From Pseudomonas sp. GR 6-02 (lineage in GTDB: Bacteria > Pseudomonadota > Gammaproteobacteria > Pseudomonadales > Pseudomonadaceae): a stretch of DNA of 64,000 nt. Numbering within the stretch: the first letter of the stretch is position 1; every line of letters starts with the position of its first letter. This document shows, one piece after another, positions 55,466-64,000 of this stretch. A model generated the notes under the pieces. It did not search any database. It had not been told where the DNA came from and worked only from the letters and a program-made list of their open reading frames with translations. The stretch is taken from NCBI RefSeq assembly GCF_001655615.1, contig NZ_CP011567.1, forward strand, positions 4,721,001 to 4,785,000, in the 5' to 3' direction. Made by a program: the position numbers and the translations under genes.

Positions 55466-56463
55466 GCCGACAGTTCCGCGTGCAGGTCGGCGATCTGGCC
55501 GACCGACAGGAAGTGCGGGTTGGTATCGGAACGGTACTCGAAATCTTCGCCCACCGGCCGGCCCTGCTCGCCCAGTTTGTCCACGGCAAAATCCACGTCG
55601 ACGCTGGTGAAACGGATCGACGGCTGAATGGTGTAGTGATCGTCGAACTCCAGGGTCATGCGCGCGTCGTCCAACGGCACCATCAGCTCATGGAGTTTTT
55701 CCCCCGGACGAATGCCGACGTGTTTGTGCGGCAAATGTTCAGCCATGCCCTGCGCCAGGTCGACGATGCGAATCGACGGGATCTTCGGCACAAATACTTC
55801 ACCACCGTGCATGCGGGCGAAGCTGTCGAGCACAAACTTCACGCCGTGATCGAGGGTGATCCAGAACCGCGTCATGCGCTCATCGGTGATCGGCAGCTCT
55901 TTGGCGCCCTCGGCAATCAGCTTGCTGAAGAACGGCACCACCGAACCCCGCGAGCCGGCGACGTTGCCATAGCGCACCACGGCAAACCGGGTTTGTTGCT
56001 CGCCGGCAATGTTGTTGGCAGCCACGAACAATTTATCCGACAGCAGCTTGGTCGCGCCGTACAAGTTGATCGGGCTGGCAGCCTTGTCGGTGGACAGCGC
56101 GACAACTTTTTTCACGCCGTTGTCGATGGCCGCGGCAATGATGTTTTCCGCGCCGTTGACGTTGGTGCGGATGCATTCGGTGGGGTTGTATTCCGCCGCT
56201 GGCACTTGCTTCAGCGCCGCGGCGTGCACCACATAATCGATACCGCGCATGGCCTGACGCAAACGGTCGGCGTCGCGCACATCACCGATGAAGTAACGCA
56301 TGCACGGCGCGTTGAACGTCTGCTGCATCTCGTACTGCTTAAGCTCATCGCGGGAAAACACCACCACACGCTTGGGCTGGTATTGCTCCAGCAAGCGGCG
56401 GATGAAGTTGCGTCCGAACGAACCGGTGCCGCCAGAGATGAAAATCGATTTACCGTTGAACAT
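55462..56463 (-). CDS. pseB: UDP-GlcNAc 4,6-dehydratase (inverting) PseB
   Basis: A 333-residue extended SDR enzyme, first step of pseudaminic acid synthesis. NAD loop GGTGSFGRNF, catalytic region STDKAASPINLYGATK (Asp126, Lys127, Tyr135, Lys139), and RTNVNGAENI. The inverting 5-epimerase family is inferred from the pse operon. Confidence 0.96.
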   Translation of the reverse strand: MFNGKSIFISGGTGSFGRNFIRRLLEQYQPKRVVVFSRDELKQYEMQQTFNAPCMRYFIGDVRDADRLRQAMRGIDYVVHAAALKQVPAAEYNPTECIRTNVNGAENIIAAAIDNGVKKVVALSTDKAASPINLYGATKLLSDKLFVAANNIAGEQQTRFAVVRYGNVAGSRGSVVPFFSKLIAEGAKELPITDERMTRFWITLDHGVKFVLDSFARMHGGEVFVPKIPSIRIVDLAQGMAEHLPHKHVGIRPGEKLHELMVPLDDARMTLEFDDHYTIQPSIRFTSVDVDFAVDKLGEQGRPVGEDFEYRSDTNPHFLSVGQIADLHAELSA

Positions 56464-56493
56464 GCCTTGAGTCCTTTTACCTGTCAGCCAGGC

Positions 56494-59430
56494 TTATGCG
56501 AGCAACTGCGCCCAGTTCACACTGGTCGGTTCGCCGAGAGTAAAGCCCTTGCCGGTCAAGGCCAGGTTCTGGTTGTAGGCTGGATCCTGTTCGAAACGCG
56601 ATTGCCACTTGTCGCGCAGGGCGGCTACCGCCTGCGGGTGATCCGGCAATGAGCCGGGGTGGGCGATTTGCACTTGCGGCGTCCATACGGTCAGCAACCC
56701 GGCATCGGCGACTTTCAGGCACAAGTCGACATCGGCATACGCTTGCTCGAAATGCTCTTCATCCAGCCCGCCCAGTGCATCGAACACCTCTTTGCGCACC
56801 ATCAGGCAAGCGTCGGAAACTGCCGAATAATTCTGCTCGACCAACAGTCGATGCATAGGACCCGGTGCGTCTTTTTTCTCGCCGACGAACGCAGAGGCCA
56901 CGCCGTCCCCCAGCCCCAGAATCAAACCGGCGCCGGTCACGCTGCCCTCGCGATCAACCAGCTTGGCCCCCACCACCCCCACTTCCGGCCGCTGAGCCTG
57001 GTTGAGCAAAGCTTCGATCCAATTGGCATTGACCACCTCGGCGTCTGCCGCGAGCAGTATCAAGTACTCACCCTGTGCCTGCGCGGCGGCCTGGTTGAGC
57101 AGTGCCGACGGGCTCACGCGCTGCTCGTTCTTGATCAGGCGAATCCGCCCGCGACCGTTTTGCTCCAGACTGTCGAGCCACGTCAGCAGATCGGCTGACT
57201 GGCTGTGGTTGTCGGCGATGATAATTTCGTTGTTCTGATAGCGCGTACGCTGCAATACGCTCACCAGGCAGCGCTGCAATGGCTCCTGATCGCCTTCGCT
57301 GCGGACGATGATCGACACCTTCGGACGCTGGGCATGCCGGTAGTCGATCCGCAAGCCACCAAATGCCTCGGCACTGACCTGCGCCTGATAACCACGGGTT
57401 GCCAGGTGGCGTACCAGGGTCTGACGTTGGTGCTCATTCGGCGCCAACTCCACCGCCGGGGTGATCAGCAATGGCTCGGCCAAATGCGCCAGCCCTGCCA
57501 ACCCGCCAGCTTCGATCAGGCGCAGCAGCAGGTCGAATTCCAGTGCATCGCTGAACTCGCGGGCATAACCACCGACATCCACCAGCACTTCGCGTCGGAT
57601 CAGCCAATGCCGGGCGGTCAACGTCGGCAGACTTTGCAGCAGGTCGAGGTTGAAGGCCGGGCGGAAAACCTCGGTCAATGTGCCGTTACTACGGCGATGA
57701 ATCTCATCCATCGCCACCGCACGGCAACCTTCCGCGTCCTGCAACTCAAGGCTGGCGCGCAGGAAGCCGGCAGCGGTGAACTCATCGCCGGCCTCGGCCA
57801 ACAGCAGCCAGTCCGAGGTTGAGCGCTGGGCAATCTGGTTCAGTTTATCGACGTAGTTGCTTGCGCTGACCTTTACAAAATGCACGGTATTTTGTTCGGT
57901 GGTGACGTCAGGCAAATCACCGGTGGTGAAGACCACCACCTTGAAGGCGCGGAAAGCGCTTTCCATCAGACTGTCAAAGGTGACCTGCAACTTGTCCATG
58001 TCGGCTTCAAGATCCAGCAACAGAATGCCAAACTGAGGCCCGCCCTCATTGGCCGCCAGGTGTTGATTGATTTTCCGTACCGCGGTGTCGTTCGGCTGGC
58101 GTGCCTGCAACCAGTTCAACAGCCGGCCGGAGGGCATGCTGCCCAGCAACTCACGGCTGTCGTAGGTCGGTAGGCTGCCGAGGCGGGCAATCCAGTCCGT
58201 CAATATTTTCGCATCGGCGCTCTCGCCCATGTCCAGCAGTTGCTGCACCAGTTTTTGCACGACCTGACGGTTGAAGGCGCCCAACTGCACGGCATGCAGC
58301 AAACGAGTCTGGATGGTCTCGGGCGTGTCGTTGGAATAAGTGCGCTGCAACGTATGCTGCTGAAGTAATGCACCCTCCATTTCTTCCAGCTGCAAGCGGC
58401 CGGCCGGCATCGCATGAAGCAGGAATTCGCACTCGGTCAGTTGATCAAAAAACGCCTGGTTGTAAAACGGCATCTCGACATATTGCTGGGTGCCGAATGC
58501 GCGTTTCGGGCCAATGGTGGGATCTTTCCAGTAGGACTCGAAGATCGGCTCGATAGTCAATGCATTGCGCGTGGCCAGGCTGTCGGCCAGCGCCTGGAAA
58601 CTTTGCAGGGCGAACTCTGCGGTCTGCTTCTGGTTCAGGTCACTGATGTCGGTCGGCAGCGTGGCGAGGAAACCGGCAAAGCGCTCACGCTCGGCGACCG
58701 AACGGGCGTCTTTGAAACTCAGGACGTGAATGATTTCGGTATTGTGATCCGAACGGCCGTAGTTGACCTCCCGCACCACATAAGGCATTGGCAGAATCCG
58801 CGCCTTGGCCCGCGCGAGCATGTAATACACATGGCCGATTTCCTGCCACTCGAAAATCGTGCCCTCCGGCATGGCCGCATACCAGTCCTGCAACAGCGAG
58901 GTGCGGTGCACCGCATAGAACGGCGGAATGTACTGGCCCATGTAGTCGAGCACACGATCCTGCGCGCGCTCGGCGTTGTAATCCTCTTTTACCTTCTTGT
59001 CGCGACGGTAGTACTGCACATAGTTGGAGTGCGTCAGGTACATCAGGCAGTAGCCGTGGCACATGCCGTAATCAGGGTTGGCCTCGAGGAAGTTCACCGA
59101 TTCGGTCAGTGCATCGTGCAGCAGGAAGTCATCGTCGGAAGCCAACACCATGTACGGCGTGGTGACCTGGCTGACGCCATACCCGAGCTTTTGCTGAAAC
59201 CCCGTGTAGGTGAACTGCGGCAAATGACGATAGTCGACCGACGGAAAGTCGGTTGCGATGCGCTCATCGCCCTGCACGGACGAATCCAGCACCAGCACCT
59301 TGGCGGAGTAACGGCTGTAGTACTGCAAGGCGCGTCGCAGGAACGCCCTGCGGTTGTGGGTGATAACCACCACCGTGAACAGCTCGTTCAGCGGTGTCAC
59401 GTTGGTTTGAGTGCTGCTTTGAACCTGCAT
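56494..59430 (-). CDS. Very large glycosyltransferase with three GT-like modules
   Basis: A 978-residue protein. Module one (about residues 15-250) begins FTVVVITHNRRAFLRRALQYY and has the acidic site LASDDDFLL (99-101), like the TIGR00180 family. Module two (about 465-690) begins FGILLLDLEADMDKLQVTF and has LLLAEAGDEF. Module three (about 703-935) begins KVSIIVRSEGDQEPLQRCLVSVL with LLAADAEVV and GGLDEEHFEQAYADVDLC. It follows the sugar-modification genes and precedes pseB, and is probably a flagellin or glycan glycosyltransferase adding several sugars. Linkage and donors cannot be read from sequence. Confidence 0.8.
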   Translation of the reverse strand: MQVQSSTQTNVTPLNELFTVVVITHNRRAFLRRALQYYSRYSAKVLVLDSSVQGDERIATDFPSVDYRHLPQFTYTGFQQKLGYGVSQVTTPYMVLASDDDFLLHDALTESVNFLEANPDYGMCHGYCLMYLTHSNYVQYYRRDKKVKEDYNAERAQDRVLDYMGQYIPPFYAVHRTSLLQDWYAAMPEGTIFEWQEIGHVYYMLARAKARILPMPYVVREVNYGRSDHNTEIIHVLSFKDARSVAERERFAGFLATLPTDISDLNQKQTAEFALQSFQALADSLATRNALTIEPIFESYWKDPTIGPKRAFGTQQYVEMPFYNQAFFDQLTECEFLLHAMPAGRLQLEEMEGALLQQHTLQRTYSNDTPETIQTRLLHAVQLGAFNRQVVQKLVQQLLDMGESADAKILTDWIARLGSLPTYDSRELLGSMPSGRLLNWLQARQPNDTAVRKINQHLAANEGGPQFGILLLDLEADMDKLQVTFDSLMESAFRAFKVVVFTTGDLPDVTTEQNTVHFVKVSASNYVDKLNQIAQRSTSDWLLLAEAGDEFTAAGFLRASLELQDAEGCRAVAMDEIHRRSNGTLTEVFRPAFNLDLLQSLPTLTARHWLIRREVLVDVGGYAREFSDALEFDLLLRLIEAGGLAGLAHLAEPLLITPAVELAPNEHQRQTLVRHLATRGYQAQVSAEAFGGLRIDYRHAQRPKVSIIVRSEGDQEPLQRCLVSVLQRTRYQNNEIIIADNHSQSADLLTWLDSLEQNGRGRIRLIKNEQRVSPSALLNQAAAQAQGEYLILLAADAEVVNANWIEALLNQAQRPEVGVVGAKLVDREGSVTGAGLILGLGDGVASAFVGEKKDAPGPMHRLLVEQNYSAVSDACLMVRKEVFDALGGLDEEHFEQAYADVDLCLKVADAGLLTVWTPQVQIAHPGSLPDHPQAVAALRDKWQSRFEQDPAYNQNLALTGKGFTLGEPTSVNWAQLLA

Positions 59431-59481
59431 TTTCCTATCCCCACAACCGGCCGATCGCCAAGTACCTGAAGCTGTTTTTGA

Positions 59482-60219
59482 TTAACGAACGCGACGCAGA
59501 TAGCCGTCCGGCGCCACGGTGATCAGCAGTTTGTTTTGCATCTGCTGGTCGATCTCGAAGTCCTTGTTCTCTTCCAGATACTTCCACACCGCAGTTTTCG
59601 GGTTATCGCCCGGGCCCCATGGACGATCCGGGAAGAAATCGGCCGGCATGTCTTCGACCACGGTGTCCATGACCACGCAGTAGCTGTCCACCGACACCAG
59701 TGGTGCGTACAGGCGCAACTCTTCCAGCACATGATCGTGGGTGTGGTTGGAATCGAGCACCAGAATGACTTTCTTGCCTTCAGCGGCAGCACGCACTTGG
59801 GCGGCGATGGCCGGGTCGATGCTCGAACCTTCGATCATCGAGATGCGCTTGCTCATCGGGTGACTCTCGATGGCTTCACGGTTGTGTGCACGGATATCGA
59901 GGTCGATGCCCAGCACTTCGCCGTGGCCTTGCAGCTCCAGCAAGGAGGCGTAGTAAATGATCGAGCCACCGTGGGCGATGCCGCATTCGATCACCAGGTC
60001 CGGTTTGACCTGCCAGATGATTTCCTGCATCGCCATCATGTCTTGTGGCAGCTGGATGATCGGACGGCCCATCCACGAGAAGTGGTAGCTGTACTTGTGC
60101 TTGGCCGATTCGTTGAAGAAATCCCGGGCCAGGCCGGTGAGTTTCTGGTCGTCACCCTGCTGGGCGATCTGTTCCCGGCATTCGGCTTCGAAGGCTTTAT
60201 TGATGGTGTTGTCGGTCAT
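59482..60219 (-). CDS. Cephalosporin hydroxylase-family / sugar O-methyltransferase-like protein
   Basis: A 245-residue Rossmann protein. The SAM-type loop VIECGIAHGGSIIYYASLL, GIDLDIRAHN, and LVLDSNHTHDHVLEELRLY resemble the CmcI/rhamnosyl O-methyltransferase family. Despite the family name these are mostly SAM-dependent O-methyltransferases acting on sugars. It lies between the large glycosyltransferase and another methyltransferase and likely methylates a glycan residue. Confidence 0.8.
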   Translation of the reverse strand: MTDNTINKAFEAECREQIAQQGDDQKLTGLARDFFNESAKHKYSYHFSWMGRPIIQLPQDMMAMQEIIWQVKPDLVIECGIAHGGSIIYYASLLELQGHGEVLGIDLDIRAHNREAIESHPMSKRISMIEGSSIDPAIAAQVRAAAEGKKVILVLDSNHTHDHVLEELRLYAPLVSVDSYCVVMDTVVEDMPADFFPDRPWGPGDNPKTAVWKYLEENKDFEIDQQMQNKLLITVAPDGYLRRVR

Positions 60220-60235
60220 TTTAGAATCTCAATAG

Positions 60236-61306
60236 TCACTGGAACGAAGCGCTGTCGACGGCGTGATAGACATAGCGTCCACCGGTCATCCGCTTGATTT
60301 CTTCGAGGTAGTTGGAGTTCATCACAAACAGGTTGGCGCCTTCGGGCAAGGCATCCATGGCCTCTTGCGGCGAAGACACCCGCACGCCGCTCAGGGGCAG
60401 ATAACGGCCCTGTTTGGCCGGGTTGATATCCACCACGCGATCCACCGCCACACCTGCGCGTTGCAGGAACAGCGAATAAATCACGCCTTTGGACGAGGCA
60501 CCCCAGATCGCCGAACCTTGCTCGGGCGCCGCTTGAATGATCTGCACCGCGCGCTCGAGGCTGCTGGTGAAACCGTCCGGCAATGCCAGGCGCGGCACCG
60601 GTTGGTCCGGTGTCAGGCGCAGCGTGGCCAGGTCGGCGACGATGTACAGGTATTGGCCACCGAACAGGTGACCGGCCTCGTGCACGGTGCCGAACATCCG
60701 GCGCAGGTCATCGAGGCGGAAATAATTGACGTGTTCGTAGAACAGGTCGAACCAGGCGCGGTGCTCAAGAATCCAGTCGAAGCACGGCACTTCGATGTAG
60801 ATCTGCCCGCCCTGATTGGCCTCGGCCATCTCGGCGAGAAAACTCACCGGGTCCTGGATATGCTCCAGCACATGCCGCAGCACGATAGCGCCCGCCGACA
60901 ATCCCAGGCCGCGGGTGAACGGCGCCTTGATCACGTCGGCGTTGTCGCCTTCGTAGGCCGGGTCGATACCGGTGATGGCGTAGCCCAGGCCTTTGAGCAG
61001 CTCAAGAAAGTAGCCTTTGCCGCAGCCGACTTCGATCAGTTCCTGCCCCTTGAAGTGGCGGGCAATGATCCCTTCGACATCGCTCAGGTGCTTCTGGAAC
61101 TGGCCGGAATGCGCCTGCTCGTTCTGATAGTCGGCGTCGTAGCTGAGCTTGTCGGCGTCGAAGGCCTGATTGAAGATCAACCCGCTCGTCTCGTCCTGCA
61201 CCAACAGCATGTCGGCGCTGGCCGAAGCCCTGGCTGACTCCGGGTCGGCGAAGGTACGGTTCTGCAACACCGGCAGGTCGGCGACCCGATACAACTCATG
61301 CCTCAT
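60236..61306 (-). CDS. SAM-dependent methyltransferase with C-terminal sugar-MT domain
   Basis: A 356-residue protein with SAM motif LIEVGCGKGYFLELLKGLGY (about residue 96), LRHVLEHIQDPVSF, and a C-terminal GASSKGVIYSLFLQRAG / VVDINPAKQGRYLPLSGV segment. That C-terminus is shared with the nearby 408-residue C-methyltransferase, so both belong to the same superfamily. It starts MRHELYRVADLPVL and overlaps the upstream reductase gene by 11 bases. Confidence 0.8.
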   Translation of the reverse strand: MRHELYRVADLPVLQNRTFADPESARASASADMLLVQDETSGLIFNQAFDADKLSYDADYQNEQAHSGQFQKHLSDVEGIIARHFKGQELIEVGCGKGYFLELLKGLGYAITGIDPAYEGDNADVIKAPFTRGLGLSAGAIVLRHVLEHIQDPVSFLAEMAEANQGGQIYIEVPCFDWILEHRAWFDLFYEHVNYFRLDDLRRMFGTVHEAGHLFGGQYLYIVADLATLRLTPDQPVPRLALPDGFTSSLERAVQIIQAAPEQGSAIWGASSKGVIYSLFLQRAGVAVDRVVDINPAKQGRYLPLSGVRVSSPQEAMDALPEGANLFVMNSNYLEEIKRMTGGRYVYHAVDSASFQ

Positions 61307-62153
61307 GCTCTGCTCCCAGTAGCTGTTGCAAGCGGTCCGCCACGCCCCAGAACGCCATCGGCTCATGGGTCGGGTATGGGTAATGGCCCAGGTTCAAACG
61401 GATCGACGCGCCACGTTCACGCAGCCGCTGCTCGACCAGCGCCCTGACCGATACCGGCTGGCCGCTGGAGCAATTGATCACGCCGTCGAAGTCGCGCTGT
61501 TGCAGGATCGCGGCGAGGTAATCGGCGGCCGCGTCGATCGCCAGGTAATCGCGCAACTGCTCGCCGGCCGACATGTTGAAGCTGTCGTTCCCGGCGTCGA
61601 TCGCCCGGTCCAGTGCCGCCAGTAAACTGTTGGGGTTTTGCCCGGCACCGTGCAGGTAAAACAGCCGTGCCCATTGCAGGGTGAAGGGCTGTTGGCGCTG
61701 CAGGTTTTCGAGGAACAGACGCAAGGTGTTCTTGGCCAACCCGTAAGGGTTACTCGGTCGCGCCTCGGTTTGCTCACTGAGCGGCCCGCTCTGCAGACCG
61801 TATTCGAAACAGGTGCCGGTGACCAACACTTGCGACACCCCCGCCTCGACCGCGCCCTTGATGAACCGGTAATCGGCCATCAGGTTGTGCTCGAAGTGAA
61901 ACAGCGCCTGATAATTCGGCAACCCCGGCCAGGCGAGATGCGCCAAGGCATCGACGCCATCGGCAAGCGCGGCGAAGTCCAGGTCAGCGGCATGAACATC
62001 CGCGGCCACGAACTCCACAGCGTTGATCCACGGTAATTGTGCGGCGGTCTCGGCGTTACGCGCCACGGCCCGCACCTCGCAGCCACGGGCGAGCAAAGCC
62101 GCGACCAGATGTCGGCCGACGAACCCGGTGGCACCGGTGACCAGCACCTTCAC
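61296..62153 (-). CDS. NAD(P)-dependent sugar nucleotide epimerase/reductase
   Basis: A 285-residue extended SDR with TGATGFVGRHLVAAL, active site region GTCFEYGLQSG and NPYGLAK (Tyr-x3-Lys), and SAGEQLRDYLAID. Probably a 4-keto-reductase or epimerase finishing a deoxyhexose. It overlaps the C-methyltransferase stop by four bases and is overlapped by the next methyltransferase. Confidence 0.82.
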   Translation of the reverse strand: MKVLVTGATGFVGRHLVAALLARGCEVRAVARNAETAAQLPWINAVEFVAADVHAADLDFAALADGVDALAHLAWPGLPNYQALFHFEHNLMADYRFIKGAVEAGVSQVLVTGTCFEYGLQSGPLSEQTEARPSNPYGLAKNTLRLFLENLQRQQPFTLQWARLFYLHGAGQNPNSLLAALDRAIDAGNDSFNMSAGEQLRDYLAIDAAADYLAAILQQRDFDGVINCSSGQPVSVRALVEQRLRERGASIRLNLGHYPYPTHEPMAFWGVADRLQQLLGAEHEA

Positions 62154-63376
62154 AGTACGGTCAACTCAGGCACGGCGATCACGAAACGGCCATCCCACTG
62201 ACGCACCTGGGCCAGTTGCTGACTGACTTCGTGCAGCAAATTCCACGGCAACACCAGGATGTAATCCGGCTTTTCCAGATCGATCTGCGCCGGCGAAACG
62301 ATCGGAATGCGACTGCCCGGCAAGTACTTGCCCTGCTTGTGCGGATTGGCATCGGCCACCCAGGCCAACAGGTCCGGCTTGACCCCGGCGTAGTTGAGCA
62401 AGGTGTTGCCCTTGGCTGCCGCGCCATAACCGACCACGCGCTTGCCGTCAGCCTTGGCTTGCAACAGGAAACGCAGCAATTGGTGCTTGATGCCCTCGGC
62501 CGCTGGCGCCAGAGTCGCGTAGTACTCGGGGGTTTTCACTCCCGCTGCCAGTTCAGCCTGCAACTGCTGTTGAACGGCTGGCTGCACCTCACGGCGAACA
62601 CCGTCGGCACGCTGGACGAACACCCGCAACGAACCGCCATGGGTCGACAACTGGCTGACATCGAACACTTCCAGGCCATTGCGCTCGCACAAGGTCTGCA
62701 CGGCAGTCAGGGACAGGTAGGAATAGTGCTCGTGATACAGCGTGTCGAACTGCTGCCCGGCCATCAGCGTCAGCAGTTGCGGAAACTCGAACGTCGCCAC
62801 ACCGGTCGGCTTGAGCAAGGTGGAGAAACCACCGAGGAAATCATTAATGTCCGGCACATGCGCCAACACGTTGTTGGCGGCCATCAGGTCGGCGGCCCAG
62901 CCTTCGTTTTTCAGTTGCGCGGCGGTGTCGCGACCGAAGAACAGTTCGCGAATCTCCAGGCCTTTTTCCCGCGCCGCTTGCGCAGTGCTACGGGTCGGTT
63001 CAACGCCCAGACAAGGGATGCCACGCCCGGCCACGTACTGCAACAGGTAACCGTCGTTGGCGGCGATTTCCACCACGCGGCTGTCAGCGGTCAGGCCGAA
63101 GCGTTCGACCATCTCGGCGACATAGCGCTCGGCATGGGCCAGCCAGGTGCTGGAGAACGAACTGAAATACGCATACTCGGCATCGAACAGGCTATCGGCG
63201 CTGGTGTAATCCTCGGTCTGCACCAGCCAGCACTGCTGACACACCGCGACCTTCAATGGCACCCATTGCTCGGCTTGTTCCAGGCGATCCGCGTGCACAT
63301 AGGCGTTGGATGGCGGCGAGGTGCCGAGATCGATCAGCGGCAAGGCCAGATGAGTACCGCAACCACGGCAGTTCAT
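62150..63376 (-). CDS. Sugar-nucleotide C-methyltransferase
   Basis: A 408-residue protein of the three-domain NDP-sugar C-methyltransferase type (TylC3/NovU/EvaC-like). It has an N-terminal zinc-binding part (CRGCGTHLALPLIDLGTSPPSN, CQQCWLVQTE), the SAM motif VVEIAANDGYLLQYV, LAHVPDINDFLGG, and a C-terminal GYGAAAKGNTLLNYAG domain. These enzymes methylate C-3 of 4-keto-6-deoxy sugars. Its neighbours supply a 3,5-epimerase and a reductase, the other two enzymes such a pathway needs. Confidence 0.88.
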   Translation of the reverse strand: MNCRGCGTHLALPLIDLGTSPPSNAYVHADRLEQAEQWVPLKVAVCQQCWLVQTEDYTSADSLFDAEYAYFSSFSSTWLAHAERYVAEMVERFGLTADSRVVEIAANDGYLLQYVAGRGIPCLGVEPTRSTAQAAREKGLEIRELFFGRDTAAQLKNEGWAADLMAANNVLAHVPDINDFLGGFSTLLKPTGVATFEFPQLLTLMAGQQFDTLYHEHYSYLSLTAVQTLCERNGLEVFDVSQLSTHGGSLRVFVQRADGVRREVQPAVQQQLQAELAAGVKTPEYYATLAPAAEGIKHQLLRFLLQAKADGKRVVGYGAAAKGNTLLNYAGVKPDLLAWVADANPHKQGKYLPGSRIPIVSPAQIDLEKPDYILVLPWNLLHEVSQQLAQVRQWDGRFVIAVPELTVL

Positions 63377-63933
63377 AGACGCACTCCAGCGAAGTGTTCA
63401 TCGAGCAAGGGATGGCTGGAATCCCTGGCTGACAGATTATTGACAGGCAAAGGCCAGGCGATCGCCAGCCGTGGATCGTTCACCGACAACCCGCCCTCGT
63501 GCGCAGGTGCGTAATCAGCGCTGTGCAAGTAGAGCAATTCGGCGTCATCGGTCAGCGTCTGGAAGCCGTGGGCGAACCCCTCCGGGATCAGCAAGCTGCG
63601 ACCGTCACCGGCCTTCAGGTGCTCGGCGTGCCAGTGCAGAAAGGTTTCGGAGTCAGGGCGCAAGTCCACCGCCACATCCCAGACTTCGCCGCGCAGGCAG
63701 GTAATCAACTTGGCTTCCGGCGCATTGGAGTTTTGATAATGCAGACCACGCACACTGCCCCGCTCACGAGTGCAGGAGTGGTTGATCTGGCGGATATGAA
63801 ACGGCTGGCCGAAAGCGCTCAGGCTGCCTTCGCAAAACAACCGGGCGAAGTGCCCGCGATCATCTTCGAAGCGTTTGTGCTGCACGCTGAACAGACCGGC
63901 CAGCGGTAAGGCTTTCAACAAGAACTCGCTCAC
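63373..63933 (-). CDS. dTDP-4-dehydrorhamnose 3,5-epimerase-like protein (RmlC family)
   Basis: A 186-residue cupin epimerase with GSVRGLHYQNSNAPEAKLI (catalytic His65), VWDVAVDLR, IPEGFAHGFQTL and the C-terminal NDPRLAIAWPLP. It starts at GTG overlapping the stop of the previous gene (GTGA) and overlaps the next gene by four bases. Function could be 3,5- or only 5-epimerisation of a 4-keto-6-deoxy sugar. Confidence 0.87.
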   Translation of the reverse strand: MSEFLLKALPLAGLFSVQHKRFEDDRGHFARLFCEGSLSAFGQPFHIRQINHSCTRERGSVRGLHYQNSNAPEAKLITCLRGEVWDVAVDLRPDSETFLHWHAEHLKAGDGRSLLIPEGFAHGFQTLTDDAELLYLHSADYAPAHEGGLSVNDPRLAIAWPLPVNNLSARDSSHPLLDEHFAGVRL

Positions 63934-64000
63934 AACGCGCCTCGGTACAGGTTCAACTGGTTCAGGGTGACTTCACGCATGTCATCACCGTTCTGCCACG
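63930..64000 (-). CDS. C-terminus of a sugar-nucleotide enzyme, probably CDP-glucose 4,6-dehydratase
   Basis: The last 22 codons of a gene that continues past the window. The fragment WQNGDDMREVTLNQLNLYRGAL is similar in pattern to the end of CDP-glucose 4,6-dehydratases (W...G.DM...T..Q...Y), and that enzyme would provide the 4-keto-6-deoxy substrate for the epimerase and C-methyltransferase next to it. The identification is a guess from a short tail. Confidence 0.4.
   Translation of the reverse strand, partial: WQNGDDMREVTLNQLNLYRGAL

Overview
The window is a chromosomal block of a Pseudomonas of the fluorescens/putida type. The gene order, the protein families and the high-GC codon use all fit: a complete ccm operon, a polar-flagellum/chemotaxis block with FleQ, FleSR, FleN, FlhF, FliA, MotCD and ParCP, and a flagellin-glycosylation region. 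I see no insertion sequence, prophage, CRISPR array, tRNA or rRNA. Nearly every gene lies on the minus strand; the exceptions are a FliK-paralogue/short-FlhB pair (7536-9436) and one tiny ORF (24249-24398).

Layout by coordinate. 1-7338: end of the cytochrome c maturation operon (ccmABCDEFGHI, tightly overlapping) plus a small lipoprotein cut by the window edge. 7536-9436: plus-strand fliK paralogue and fhlB. 9554-18536: chemotaxis operon (cheY, cheZ, cheA, cheB, motC, motD, parC, parP, cheW and a DUF2802 gene). 18704-23854: flhA, flhF, fleN, fliA. 24447-29843: fliLMNOPQR-flhB. 30059-31438: fliK. 31544-33938: hsbA-hsbR-hptB phosphorelay/partner-switch genes. 34104-39869: fliEFGHIJ. 39999-44198: fleSR and the master regulator fleQ. 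44371-48007: fliC, flaG, fliD, fliS, fliT. 48258-50822: small hypothetical gene, Maf-type glycosyltransferase and a FabH-like ketoacyl synthase. 51052-56463: complete pseudaminic acid pathway pseB, C, F, G-H fusion, I. 56494-64000: very large glycosyltransferase, two methyltransferases, a sugar-nucleotide reductase/epimerase, a C-methyltransferase, a 3,5-epimerase and the last codons of a probable CDP-glucose 4,6-dehydratase.

How it works together. FleQ with sigma54 is expected to drive the class II operons: I read -24/-12 elements by eye upstream of fleSR, flhA, fliL, fliK, fliE and (weaker) fliD. FleR then drives part of this set. FliA (sigma28) elements are visible upstream of fliC and, separately, of fliS. 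FlhF/FleN set polar position and number; ParC/ParP place the chemotaxis array at the pole. HptB/HsbR/HsbA link a phosphorelay to motility. The distal block builds nucleotide sugars and transferases that probably decorate FliC. It combines pseudaminic acid with a probable C-methylated, O-methylated 6-deoxyhexose, and this combination is the most interesting candidate for an undescribed glycan. Other notable points are a fused PseG-PseH enzyme, a three-module glycosyltransferase, a four-fold repeat in CheA, a decayed cold-shock-domain-like micro-ORF, and REP-like inverted repeats at several operon ends.
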